DNA of 64,000 nucleotides from Erythrophleum ivorense. Its lineage: Eukaryota; Streptophyta; Magnoliopsida; Fabales; Fabaceae. Location of the stretch: the NCBI GenBank assembly GCA_026724425.1, contig JAIUCV010000089.1:868001-932000 (forward strand). Direction: 5' to 3'. The notes below the pieces were generated by a model, which did no database searches, was not told the origin of the DNA, and worked only from the letters and a program-made list of their open reading frames with translations. Position numbers and translations under genes: made by a program. Position 1 is the first letter of the stretch, and every line of letters starts with the position of its first letter. This document shows, piece after piece, positions 48,401 through 61,270 of this stretch.

Positions 48401-49831
48401 TTCATGCATTGATTGTCACTATTAGTTCATATGTTATTTAATTTGTAAGTCCAAAGGATATATATAGCATTTCCAATATTATTTTATATTTGGAGAAATT
48501 AACAAGTAACCACAAAATTGTTTTTGGGCTTGTGATCAATTGCATCTCAACAGTTGAGAGTGAAGGTGAAAAACATCTCACACACAGAATTTAGACCTCC
48601 CGAGTCTCGATCACTGTTGCTTGTCTAGGAGCTAGATGCATCTTCCATATCATGCTAGGAAATACAATTGAATACGACTAGTTAGGCAGGCACCTATTCA
48701 AAATAAAATTGAATGGGTCATGCTCGTCATCTCGTCATTCAAAATATGATTATCTATTAAGGTGTAAATGAGTCGTGAGACGTTGGTCCAATGGTCATTT
48801 GCTCTGTCAAAACCTCATCATCTACTTAATTAACTACCCACCGAATGTGGGAGAAGCCAATTATACAGAGAGCGCTGCCAAACTTTATTTTTCCCATTAA
48901 TAACTTTTTCTTTCCAAAATTATATTGACAAAATATCATGATATTTTGCCATTAAAATATATATATATATATATATAAGTCATTTATGACTAATTTATAT
49001 ATATGATTAATTAAATCACGAAAATTTTTATTCTTTAATTAAGTAATTAAAAATATTCAAATGCTTGAGTTAAAATATTATTTTAAGTATTATAGACTAA
49101 TAAATGAGTAAGGGATGATTTAACTCTTCAATACAACATTTACATTTCTAAATAGATTATTTAATCATTCTACGATCAGATTCAATATTCATCTACTTCT
49201 GTAATTTTTTTTCAAAGATGTTTATCTATATATATATGTACGTCTTTAGTGATGTGAAAAGGAAAAAAATTTGTTTGATGACACGTATACTTCCCGAGCA
49301 CAGGTGACGTACGTACGTGGAATTGCATTCCAACGCGTATTTGATCTGTTTGGTGCTAGGTTAAGAAATAAAAGGTTAAAAAAAAAAAAAAGGAAGAAAA
49401 GAAGGGGAAAGTAGGATTTGACTTCAGATTGCGAAAACTTGATGATAGTTTGACACCTGATAAAAAAAGAAAAAAAAGAAAAGAAAGGCCTTCCCCAGAT
49501 TGGCCAGCGCGGGAAGACTCTGAAAGTTCGCTGAAGAATTTAAATCCAAAGGGTTAATTTGCTGGCGCTGCGATCCTCCAACAAGCAACATAGTTAAGTC
49601 AGAAGTCGCTCATTTTGGTCCATGTCGTCTTTCGGGCTTTGGAAAATTACTGGTGGACTCCCCCTGTTGGATTGCAATAAGCTATTTATGGCGACATTGA
49701 CAAAGGAGAAGAGAATGATTTTTGGGGTCCCACAGAGCTTGGTTCAATATTACCCTCTTTCTAGCTATTTCCCATTCCTTTCTATCAGAGGGATACAACA
49801 AAAGAGGGGGCCATAGCATCGCACAACTGAA
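48401..49831. other. Spacer between the two intact ATL genes
   Basis: AT-rich with (TA)n at about 48957-48976 and a poly-A/GGAAGAAAAG stretch near 49378-49410. The latter resembles 46040-46100 upstream of copy 1. An open frame at 49622-49816 overlaps the likely promoter and leader, and is not called. Confidence 0.45.
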
Positions 49832-51649
49832 ATGACTACCTTGTTTGCGCTTCTACTATTCCTGGTTCAGTGCACAAGTAGCGCTCAAGTGGAGGTTTGC
49901 AATAGCAGATCTTGTGGGGAACTGGATATCAAGTTTCCTTTTGGTTTGAAAGGAGACAACCAGGGGCCTCGGTGCAGTTACCCCAAGTTCCAGGTATCGT
50001 GCGACAAGCAGAGCCGGACAATCCTCACCCTCCCAAACTCGGTGGACTTAGTGATCAAGAGCATTAATTACGAGTCCCAAACCATCTCGGTCAACGATCC
50101 CCATCACTGCCTACCGAAACTGTTCTTGCAGAACCTAAGCCTTTCAGGCTCCCCCTTCCAGTTCGACCTCAGCGTTTATGTTAACTACAACCTCACCTTC
50201 CTTCGTTGCCAGTCCAACGTGACGGACAAATATCCACTGCCACCAGTTTCTTGCCTCAGCTATCTCTCCAACTCCTCCTACCCTGTTATATATGCATGGT
50301 CGGGAACCATGCGTTCATCTGAATGGTGCGATGTCATTGATTCTTCAGTCGCCTTTCCGATTCCAAACATGGCCATTTGGCCTTTCTGGCCCGATCTCAC
50401 CGAAGATATACAGTTGACGTGGGCCGAGCCCGATTGTGGGGACTGTGAAGCTCAAGGTGAAGATTGTGGGTTCGCAAAGGATAGGGGTCTCCAAGTTGGA
50501 TGCCTCTCCCGTCCCCGGACGGAAAGCTCAGGTACGCTACTTCCCCCCCCCCCCCCCCTCTCTCTCCCTCTCTCAATTCCTACGATCTCCTAAAAACACC
50601 ATCGTTTTGAACGCCTAAGGTTGTTTAATTAGTCAGTACTCAGCAATCAGGAAAACATCCTTGTTTTCTCCTCTTTGACTTTGTGTGTTCCGGCGTTTTA
50701 GAAATAGGAAAAATTATACAAAAAATCGAAAATCCCTTCCGAATTTATCGACTCTAATCCGTGCGCATGAAACTTTATTAATTAAGAACTACGTACTAAT
50801 TCTCCCCAGAAACTGTATTACAGATGAATTCCTTCATTTTTAACATAAATAAATACTCAACTATATATGATAAAAGCATCTGAATATTCGGTTTTGTTCA
50901 TGATAGGCCAAACTTCTGAACATCATTATTTTCACCTGTGGGGTTTAGTAAGAGGGAGACCAAACTGATCCACGGAAAGTGTTGACTATTCCTGGAGCGG
51001 TTGTAGTGGCCTTGCCGTTGTTTTGAAGGTGTTAGAACACCGTGAGGCATGTGCTTACGAGGGCCAGCGGGGCCCATGAAAATTTAGAACCTTTTCGGCT
51101 TGTGGTTTTGGCTATTTATTCTCCCAAAAAGAAAAAAAGGGGAAGCATAACATCAACATCCTTACCCTCCCGAACTAGTTATCGCCCACCAGAAAATTCC
51201 ACGCCGCCTCTTAAGGATACATATCTTTCAGCGGTTATATGAGGAGTTTTGGAAACATAAAACAATCTACTCCCACACCTCAAAATATATTACCATTGGG
51301 CATTGATTGTGCCAGTGAAAAAAATTAAGGTAAATTATTCTTTAGAGATATTTAAATTATATATATTATTTTTAAAATTAAAATAGGATAAAATATAAAA
51401 TAATATTAATTTTTATATTAAAAATTATAACTAATTAAACAATATTCTAAATTTTTATTTTAATATTATTTATTTTGCATTAAAAAACTATAAACATAAT
51501 TTATTTTAAAACTTTATTAAATTTATGGCAATATTTATGTTTATTATAATATATTTAATATAAATGTTATTCTTGAAATCAAATTGTTATTTATATATTA
51601 GTTAAATTTAAAAAATTATTATTTTATATTGGTCAAATATATATTAAAT

Positions 51650-51680
<31 letters not shown>

Positions 51681-52526
51681 GGGTATGTTGATCAAATAAG
51701 TGTAGTTGTATCTTATCTTTTATTGCCAAGAAAGTAAGTGTATTACATTTTTTAATTTTAAAAGAAGAAATTGTATACTTTTAGGATAGATAAACATCAT
51801 ATAATTTATATATTTTTTAGGGAAAAAAAGAATATTTTTCACAAGGATTTAACATTAGTGGTATGATTTATGAGGTAGTTTCAGTTAAATATTGATTCTT
51901 CCATAGATATTATCCTAGTTGTAGTTTCTCGCTTAATATCTGAACAAAAATCTTGGATAGCCATTTCCGGAGTTAGTTATGTTCCATTCTGCGAATAAAT
52001 TGAGGTATTGATATTTTTATTCTCTTTTTGGACTGATAAGTGGGGTGCGACATTTGAAACAGGTCTTCCAAGAAGTGCCAAATATGGGTTATCAATAGGA
52101 GTGGGAATACCTGGACTCTTGTGTTTGATTGGACTTTCTTGTTTCATATGTGGCAAGGTCAGGCAGCGCCGCCACCCTAGGCCCAGCATAGAGCTTCCTA
52201 TCTCATCAGCTGTGTCACAGTCGGGCCTATTTTTAATGGGCCTTGATGGGTCTACAATAGAAAAGTATCCCAAGACTCTCCTTGGCGAGAGTGGGCGGTT
52301 ACCCAAGCCCAACGATAATACCTGCTCAATATGCCTTTCTGAGTATCAGCCCAAGGAGACGTTGAGGACCATACCCGATTGCAACCATTATTTTCATGCA
52401 CACTGTATAGATGCATGGCTCAAGATGAATGCCACGTGCCCCGTATGCCGGAATTCACCTACACTCACCCCTTCTTCTACTTTTTCATCTTTGTCTCCCT
52501 CTTCCTCCTTATCCTCTTCACATTAA
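49832..52526 (+). CDS. RING-H2 finger protein, ATL20/21/22-like (copy 2)
   Basis: Exons 49832-50531 and 52063-52526, giving 387 residues. The signal peptide is about 1-18. The GUB_WAK domain (about 22-225) has VCNSRSCGELDIKFPF, CSYPKFQVSC and CGDCEAQGEDCGF. The transmembrane helix is about 243-263. The RING-H2 (321-362) has all eight zinc ligands and the AWLKMNATCPVC end. It shares STIEKYP and RTIPDCNHYFHA with copy 1 and the relic, which marks a recent local family. Compared with copy 1 the intron has grown to 1531 bp. That intron holds a C16 run with a CT tract (50543-50574) just past the donor and a (TA)n run near 51653-51680. Expected role: membrane-anchored E3 ubiquitin ligase. The ligand is unknown. 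Confidence 0.9.
50543..50574 (+). repeat. C16-(TC)n compound microsatellite
   Basis: Sixteen C followed by a CT tract, 11 bp after the splice donor of the ATL copy 2 intron. Long homopolymer C is rare here and prone to length error. Confidence 0.9.
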
Positions 52527-53498
52527 ATAATTTATGTATGCTTTAATACAGAACTGAGATGCATGTTAGTATCTGTATTATATGTCATATAACACATACC
52601 AAGATTTATGAGTATTTAACATCTAGCTTTTTTTTTTTCAATTGAATGCTAAAGTATAGCACCGAATTTCTAGAAGGAGAAAAATTTGTATACATTCATT
52701 ATATAATGAATTTTTTTTAATGATAAGAGAATCATTGTTATGAAATTAAAAAGGTTAATTGTTATTTTTTTGCTTTAAAAAACACATTATAATTAAATGT
52801 ACAATTTGAGATAAATAAGTGCAAATAATTGAACATTAGGCTCAATTATCCATATGCAATAATTAAAAAGATAATCTTTAAATATAACAGTGTGAAAAGT
52901 ATTATTCAATTTTTTTGAAAGTTTAAAAAAAAATCTGACAGTTCAAAATATTTTTTTGTTTATAAAATTATTTTATTTATCTATACTAAACAACTTACAA
53001 AATATATAATATTTAGAAGTATAACAATAACCTGTTATGTAAATAACTTTAGACCTTATGTATTTTGTAGAGCATTTGGACAAGTAAAATAATTTTATAA
53101 ACTAAAAAAAATTTATCTTTTTTTGAAACTCAGTAATTATAAAAAAAAATATAAAAAAGTTATTATATTTGGAGCAATATTTTTTGCACTGTTGCATTGC
53201 GTTTGAATTTTTATTTTTATTTTTTATCGCAAATGGCTCAAATTTCGTTCAACATTGTCATTTAAGCGAGAGGGCGGATGGCATGTGAGATGACATTTTT
53301 GTTGCCAGTGTATTCGACGGCTGAAAATTCTACCACGTTATCCTTTTATGATTCTGTATGCCCATCAACATTCATTACTTGCCTTGTCCTCCCCACCTCT
53401 CGTTTCTGATCCCCAGCGACAACTATAATGAATACGAGTGCGAAAGGTAAATTCAGTGAGACCTCCGTTATCACCTTCCAATCTTCCCTATTTCTGCT
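52527..53498. other. AT-rich spacer with the 53.5-kb gene promoter
   Basis: AT-rich to about 53200, then GC-richer (53240-53498), as expected for the promoter and leader of the downstream gene. No other feature supported. Confidence 0.45.
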
Positions 53499-56400
53499 AT
53501 GACTTTGGCCTCGTGCACTTCTTGCTTCTCTCGGCTTCTTCCTCCTCCTTCTCCTTCACGTTTCCCTAAACTATATGAAACTTGTGCAAGTCACTACGGC
53601 AACACTTCTTTTCTGCCTCTTTTGTTGGCGAGTTCCTCAGTTCCTCCCAATATATCGAAATTCATCGAGGCTAAAGCTTCTGTGAGCGAGAGCGATCATG
53701 AAATTTCAGAAAACAACGTTTCGGGGCTGTTAGACCAAGAGTTGCTGGTAGGCATTGCCGCTGCTAAAGACGCCAATGAGGCATTGCAGATGATCGCTGA
53801 AAAGTCTACAAGAGATGGAGGTGTGGTATGCACTACTGATTGTTGCTCCATTATATCGGCTGCGCTTAATCGGAATAATGCGGAGCTGGCTTTGTCGGTA
53901 TTCTTCGCGATGCGCTCCAGTTTTAATCAAGGTTATAATGCTTGATTATTATGAGCACAGTTGTGTAACTTTTCCTTCTCTATTTGATATTTTTGCTCCA
54001 TGAATAACTCTTTCTTCGCCACAATAGAAGCGAACTTCTCAAGGAAACCCAAAATTAAAATTAAACCAAAAAGACAAAAGAAAAAATGAAAATGAAGATG
54101 GCGTAGCTCCCAATCTAGCTTTTACCAGAGAACGTAATGACAGACAGTTAGACATATTACACGCTAGAGATATATACAGTCCAGTGTGACCGCTGAAGAA
54201 TTATAACTAGAAATCAAGGAAGCTTTGTATTCCTGCATTTGTCATTGGCGAGTTTTGATACTTGGAACACAAGTTGCAGATCTAGATTACAAATATGAAA
54301 CTCTAGAAGTGTAAATTGCATCTGGTTTAAGATTTCTTTTACCGTCATATTGGTTTAAGATGTTATGCTTTGTCAGCTGAAAGCTGATTTTCGGAGAACT
54401 TTTGTTGTGCTAACATTGTGCATTCACTTTGTTCTGTTGCTTTTGTTTTTCTATTTGATGACGCTGATGTACCATGATCAGTCGCTGAGAATGGCCCTTT
54501 GGTTAAGAGATGGAAGTGGTCCAGGCCAAATGCACATGTTTACACATTGTTAATTCAGGGTCTTGCATCATCATTGAGGGTTTCTGATGCTCTTAGGGTG
54601 ACTAAATATATTTGTGAAGTGGCAGTATCTCCTGGTGAGGAGGTATGGATAAAACTTTTTCCATGTCCTGCTTTTGTGCCTCATTTATTGTATGAGCCTC
54701 ATTTATGAATTTAACTTAAAAATATCTTCTCCCACATCATTGATGTTTCAAAAATGATATTTATTAATGGCTCTATTATCAACAGTTTTAGTGTTATCAC
54801 AGTCCTGTGGATCTTGTTGCAGGTACCTTTTGGAAAGATAGTGAGATGTCCTAGTTGTAGGATAGCTGTTGCTGTTGCGCAGCCACAACAAGGTATTCAG
54901 GTATCTCCGTGTGCTCTGTGTATGATAGATACCTATGTCACATATTTGGTGCAACTGCACTTAATTAGGGAATAGGGAGGCAGATCTTCATTGGCGATAG
55001 CCTCTATGACTAGGAAACTTACTCTGTCATTTTTATTACTTCTTTGATATATTTTTTTAATGTACTAATCTCTATCTCCGTAAATATCTTGATAATTTGT
55101 AATTATTGAAAAGAACACACAAGCACAAATCATTAAGATAATAAATTGACAATAAGGGTAAGCTTAGGTTCAGCATCCATCCACTGCACTAGTAAACTGC
55201 CTATCCTCTGCCACTTCGTCCCCAAATAAAAAGATACTTAATTTATCTTAAACGTTGCCAAACTTTCAGTTTTGGTATGCTTACATCAACTCCAAACATA
55301 TTATAGGAGCATCTTAAAAAGAAGACAAAAAACCCAAAAAAAAACACACACACACACAAAAGAAATTTACGTTTGATAAAATTTTTGAAGGTGCTACTTC
55401 CTGTGCTTTGTAAAAGCCTTAAATTTTTTGAAATGCACCTTGACAGATGCTTTTCAAAGATGTTGTACTACCTAAAAACCTTCAACATGATTCTCTTCTG
55501 AACTTGAAACCATCTACTTAACCTTAAAATATTCGTTTTGTAACTAAGATACTCAGCTGCTAATAGCAATATTTATAAAATGTTGTTTCTAATCAAAATG
55601 CAATTCACAGCACAACAGCTTTTGAGAAGTCACATCATTCCCAAATGGGGCTTTAATCTCTTCAGTGATTATGGGAAAGATGTCTGAAGGATTGTTTCCT
55701 GTAAGCTCATAGAGGTTTCATCTATAGATTACTCTCTTTCACTTCCCTTCAGTTTCCTTTGAGAACGATTAAATGTACTTGAGTAACTAGGGTCATTGAT
55801 AGTTCTTGTCTCATTGGCATAATTCTTTCAAGGAATGTTGTGATCCTTGGTTTTGACATAGAAAGCAGTGCTATCTTTTGGTTGATTCTCTGAGACATCT
55901 ATTTGCAGATAATGCTCTGGATAGGGTTATTTTGATAATCTCTTTGGGATTTTCTAGTCATGATTATATGATACTTTTAAGGTGGACATAAAATGATATT
56001 TCTTATGCAGATAGTGTCCTGTGCGAAGTGTCGCTACCAATACGAACTTGTTTCTGGTGACATAATCTGTATTCAATCAGAAGAAATCAGGTTTTTTAAT
56101 CATATCATTCTGTCTGTTATTTTCTTTTGTCTAGTCAACTGACAATAATTATCCTAAAATTAATTAAGTTTGGTGTTTTTTCTAAACTTATTTATTTATT
56201 TATTTTTATTTTATCTAGGACTAGGAGGATATATAACTCTCCCTTTGGTAGATTTGAGTTTCCACCGGTCCATGAGGCCAATATTTTTAGCAAGAAGCAT
56301 CACAATTGAGTTTTTCCACTCTATTTATTTTTGTTGATTGAACAATATGTATGCGTAGTTGATAATGGAATACTCACTTTGCCTAAGGATCTCCTCCTGC

Positions 56401-59400
56401 CGAACGCAGCATGGATATTACACCATGGGAAAGGGGGTTAAGATTCTTGCAACTGAGGAAGCAAAGCATTCCTGCTGCAGTTCACTCTATAGTGGTATAT
56501 ACTCTTCACTTGCTTTTGACATTTGATCATGAGGTCTTGCTTTGATTGAATAATCATGCATCAGGACCTTTACATGACATGTAAATGTTGATTATTAAGT
56601 TGAATGAAGCCAGCTATACAATGAATATCTTTTGATAATTAGCTTTTTTAGATTTTTAATTTATGATATCTAATAAAATAAGCACATCATTCTACTAGTA
56701 GCAATTTTTCTGAAAAAAGTTATGACCTTTGAAAAGGTTCCGTTCTTTGATGTATCTATTTTGTAGCCATCTCACTTCTATTGGTGACACTTTTACTATG
56801 AATTTGAAACATCAAGAATGGACGCCTCATTTCAAAAGTTGAAGCTTAGGATTTCAACCATTTCACCAAAAGCAGGATCTCATTTGGAGGCACCTGCACT
56901 TGGTAATGGCTCCATTCCTGGCTTCAAGTCATTTCAACAGCTTTTTTGCTGTTTTTATAATACAGGTACCATAAATCTGTATGTCCCACACCAAATTCTT
57001 GTTTTGTTGTGTATGTTTCCCATCTTCATTGGTCCATTTAGTCTGTCCTTTCACTTGCTATTTGTTGGTGTTATTATGGTTTCTTATCAAATGGAACACT
57101 GGGCTCTGAAATTTTGCTCATGTCCATTCTTAGTATATATTAATAGTCATTTCTAAAATTATTTTCATTAATCCTTTAGTCTCCCACCATCTAGGTGCAG
57201 ACCCCTTCAGGTATGGCTCGCACACATAGATTTGCAACTGAAACAGTTGATCTGCCAGCACAAGAAGGAGAAAGGGTAACTGTTGCTGTGGCAGCTCCAT
57301 CAAATGTCTATAGAGAGGTGGGCCCCTTTAAATTTAGTCCTCGGGCCCCTGATTTCTATCCTGGTGAGGCTATGTGCTTGACAAACCACAAAGATGGCCG
57401 AGAATCACTTCTATTAAGAGCCCCAAGAAAAGAAGGAAGTTCATCATTGCTTAAACCCTCTTTCCTCTTTCCTCTTCTTGCTGTATTTGCAACCGGTGAT
57501 GCTGCGTCTGGACTTATTGACCCCAACCTTCCCCAATTCCTATCAGTTGTTGCAGTTTCCTCTCTTGCTATTGGGACTACATTGAATTCTTTTGTTTTAC
57601 CCCAGTTGAATCAGGTACTTTAGTTTCTTGTTGTTTCAATTTTTTATTTTTCATTTTTCTTCTCTTTAAGACTGTGGCTCTTATAATTTATCTATACCAT
57701 TGTAATATATTGAAATCAGCATGGCTTCATTTTCCCTTGCCTTCACTGCTCAGTGCTCATACATCCTTCAATTCTGAATATTCTAAATAAAGACATATGA
57801 ATTTAATCTACATTTATTCATTTTTTCAATGGTGGCAGCTTCCACAAGGATCAGTTGAAGCAACTGCTATCAAACAACAACTTTTATCTCAATATGATGT
57901 GCTTCAGTCTCGCATCAAAGACCTAAAAGAAGCTTCTGAAAAAGAGGTGTGCTACTTGCATGATTTTTCATTAGCATATTGAATTCTACCTTCTTTTCTA
58001 AGTCTTTCTCATGCTGAAGTTTTGAGGCATTCTTCTCTTCCAATTTCCTTGTAGAGAAAAATTAGTTAGTGTACTTTTACCATCTGGACACCTCTTATAT
58101 TTACAACACTGGTAGATTTGTCTGGGGAACCTCACTAATCATCAAGGGAAGATGTGATGCAAAGTGCTCAGACATGGGATAATGATAACGAAATCTATGC
58201 AATCTAATTCTTTTTCTTTTCTATTTTAATTATGAGAAATATTTTTTGATATCATTGAAGACTGAAATTAAAAAATGTTCAGCAAACATGGTCCTTCAGT
58301 TGGCTTCTAACATCAATTGATATTAATTTATGCAAAGTTCACTCTGAACTGCCCTTCATGTTCAAATATTAGCTTTGTATCAGTAATTGGTCTTCTGGAT
58401 TCGCCACACATGTGCTCACCCGATATGAATGGATGTGTCTATGCATGTTGTGATTTGCTTGGAAGTCTGATGCATATGTGGAAAGAGTTTAAATTTAATC
58501 CACTGCCGGTGTAAAACTCCATTCACTATCCGTAGACAAGCAAGTGCCACCTCATTGGAGTTATAATCAATTAAGGTATTTTGCTGGCTTTTAAAATAGG
58601 TGTCACTATATGATTCACTAGTGATGGATCAAAATTAAATCATTGTCCAAAGACCAGTCTGTTAAACTTTGCATGCAGAGATTTATCATTTAAACAAAGT
58701 ATATAATTTATGCCTCGGCAATATAATTGTAAATTTCAGATAAATGCCACTAATATCCCCTGGAAATGTTCTGAGCAAAGTTCATAGAGTAGTGCTTCTC
58801 ACTTCTCAGGTTGAGATGCTACATTGTACAAAAGACTATTTGGTGATGATAATAATATATTCCTTTCCTCCTTTTTAGGCATGTATATACCTCAGTTTGA
58901 GCTATGTAAATTCAATTTTTTTTCTCTGTAGGTTTGGATGTTGGCTCGAATGTGCCAACTGGAAAACAAAATTTCTGCTGTTGGAGAACCTTCTTATCGG
59001 TGAATTACCATTGCCTTCTACTTCTCAATTCTCAGTATATTGATGAAATTATTGTCTTATTCTATATAGTATGTTGGTCTATTCAAGCCCCCCACCCCCC
59101 CTCCTTTCTTTTTTGTTTCTTTCTTTTCCCCTTCTAACTTTGCTCTGGTATATCTAGGGCTCGGAGAAGTAGAATCAAGAGGGTGCAAGAGAGCTTGCAA
59201 AACTCCCTCAGGGGACGGATTGAATTGATTGACAACTATGCCAGAGTATGTTTTCTCTGACAATTAATTCAAAATCTTGTAGAGTCCCGAGAGTTAGGAA
59301 ACCTAGTTCCCCTCGTTGTTTTTGAATTAGTTTCATCAACAGATGCATGTTGATAGTACATTTTGGTCAGATCTCTTCAATGATTGAAATTGAGGTGGAG

Positions 59401-60176
59401 ATGGACACTGATGTCCCTGCTGCTGAAACTGCTAGCAATGCGGTAAACCGCTTTGTCATTTATTATTTTGGGTAATGACTGATGATATATTGATATGACT
59501 GGTGTAATTACTCAACTGAGGACTTCTGTTTTGCAGGATAGTATCATGGAACAGATACAACAAACCATGGAGCTTGAAAATCTTGAAGAGGTATGTTCCT
59601 TTTACATGGAAGCATCTTGTCTGACATTGTAGACCTGAATATGACCTCAGTAATGAATTTTTACAAAAGCTTGCAAAAATATTTTGCCCAGAGATATGCT
59701 ATACTACCTAGACCAAGAAGTAGAGTGCAAACAATGAGCCTTTTTGAGGAGTTCTTTCCCTCAGATTAGTTTTGGAGATTTTTCCTTTTACCTGCAGGTC
59801 TAGGAAAGTAATTGGGATTTGCCTCCTTACTTTATAAGTGATCGAGTGATTGTAGTATTTTCTCATTCATGTTGACTTCATATGATAAAGGAAGAATTGG
59901 CTTAACGGTGTCATACATTCTGTGTTAACGATGAAATCCTGTTTTAACTCGGGGTTTGTCTTCACCAGGACTTCTAATGTGATGGTAACATTGTTACGCT
60001 TCTCTTATTAAAACGTGTTAATCCTCTCATTGCAGCTTGCCTTTGCCTATTTTTTCTTTTTTTAGCGAGTATATTAATTAAATACTGCAATGCAGAGATG
60101 GAAAATACAAGCCGAAGCCAATGATGAGGCTGAGAGACTTCTTAGTTCGCAGCGCTTACCTTCTGAAGAAGTTTAA
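53499..60176 (+). CDS. Predicted plastid protein: PPR-like repeats, zinc ribbon, membrane hairpin, coiled coil
   Basis: Twelve exons join in frame to 575 residues: 53499-53931, 54482-54642, 54823-54900, 56011-56090, 56410-56494, 57195-57614, 57839-57946, 58932-58999, 59158-59245, 59371-59442, 59537-59590 and 60096-60176. The N-terminus (MTLASCTSCFSRLLPPPSPS) is rich in Ser and Pro with few acids, like a plastid transit peptide. Residues about 85-190 look like helical-repeat (PPR-like) units: AALNRNNAELALSVFFAMRS and NAHVYTLLIQGLASSLRVSD. Next comes RCPSC...SCAKC (about 206-232), a two-knuckle zinc ribbon, then TPWERGLRFLQL. A hydrophobic hairpin (about 355-400, FLFPLLAVFATGDAASGL... and FLSVVAVSSLAIGTTL) follows, then about 170 residues of charged helix (coiled coil). 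I recognise no published name. The role is unknown. Confidence 0.85.
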
Positions 60177-60978
60177 CCATACCTAGGTACATCACTTTGT
60201 ACTGCAGCAGCATTGGGTGAGTATCAATTCCCAGCTTAATGATCTATACTCGACGGAATCATGGGGCAGCATTTTTTCCCCTCTGCCTTGTAACAAGCAA
60301 AACGGCCGCCGTCATGTCTCGAGAAGGAACGGGATTGTATACAATCATAAATATGGGATCGCGTGGCATCTGAAACAAGTATGTGTTACCACTGAAAACG
60401 GGCCTCATGGCTCTAGAAGCCAAGGGTGGATCACAGCACATAGTTGGATAACTTCATTTTAAATCATCTTGCTGCGTATTATTTGACAGATGAGCACGCC
60501 TTTTAAAAGCATTGTAGTTATTATTATTATTATGGGGTAATCATTGTTGACCTTCCCCATCATGTGCAAGTCCATACCCAATTCTTGCTGATATTCAAAA
60601 GTCAGATTCCTGTAGCAATGTTTATATATGACAATCTGGTCTCATATCCCATCTTTATTCATTTATTTATTTTTTAAAAACCAACTTCTTCCAAAAGCAA
60701 GGTAACGCTCGCTCTTTAGGTGGCAACAAGCTGTTCGACAGAAATAAGTAGGAAAGCGAGTTAGTTATCAGTCTCTAGTCTAATGGTAGCTTCAGACATG
60801 CCGGAGTTACAACTTACAGTTGTCCCGTGCAAAAGCTTCTTTCCAGTTTAAAAGAAAAAACACTTTATAGGTGTTTGCTACGTATATAAAACTATTTAAG
60901 AAAAGAAAGAGAGTAGGAAGAGTTGAGATTAAAAAGTATAAGTTAAATGAAGGTACTTTTATTAAAATCATAAATTTT
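60177..60978. other. 3' flank of the 12-exon gene
   Basis: It probably includes the 3' UTR. A short open frame at 60217-60462 has no motif and is not called. Confidence 0.4.
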
Positions 60979-61270
60979 AGAGTAAATTATATAGATTTTT
61001 TTTAATTTTATTAAAATTTTATAGACTTTTCTTTTATATTTAAAATATACACCAATTTTTTTAAGCAAAAAATTATGTTACATTTTATATTATACTTTAA
61101 GTCAATTTTAAATTTTTTATTAACATATTTTTTATTAATTATTTTTACATTTTTTTAGGGAAAGTAGTTTAAAAAATTTAAAATTTAATTAAAGTGTATA
61201 TTTTAAAAACAAATCAAAGGTTTTTAATTTTAACAAAATTTAAGAGAAATTTATGTAATTTGTTTTAAAT
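60979..61270. repeat. AT-rich foldback repeat, copy 4
   Basis: The left arm AGAGTAAATTATATAGATTT and the right arm (reverse complement AAAACAAATTACATAAATTT) are inverted. Same family as 21304, 38886 and 43369. Confidence 0.55.

Noticed and set aside
56818..57156. A 112-codon open frame starting MDASFQKLKLRIS
   Set aside because: It lies inside an intron of the 12-exon gene. The flanking exons (ending 56494, starting 57195) are in phase 0 and join naturally without it.
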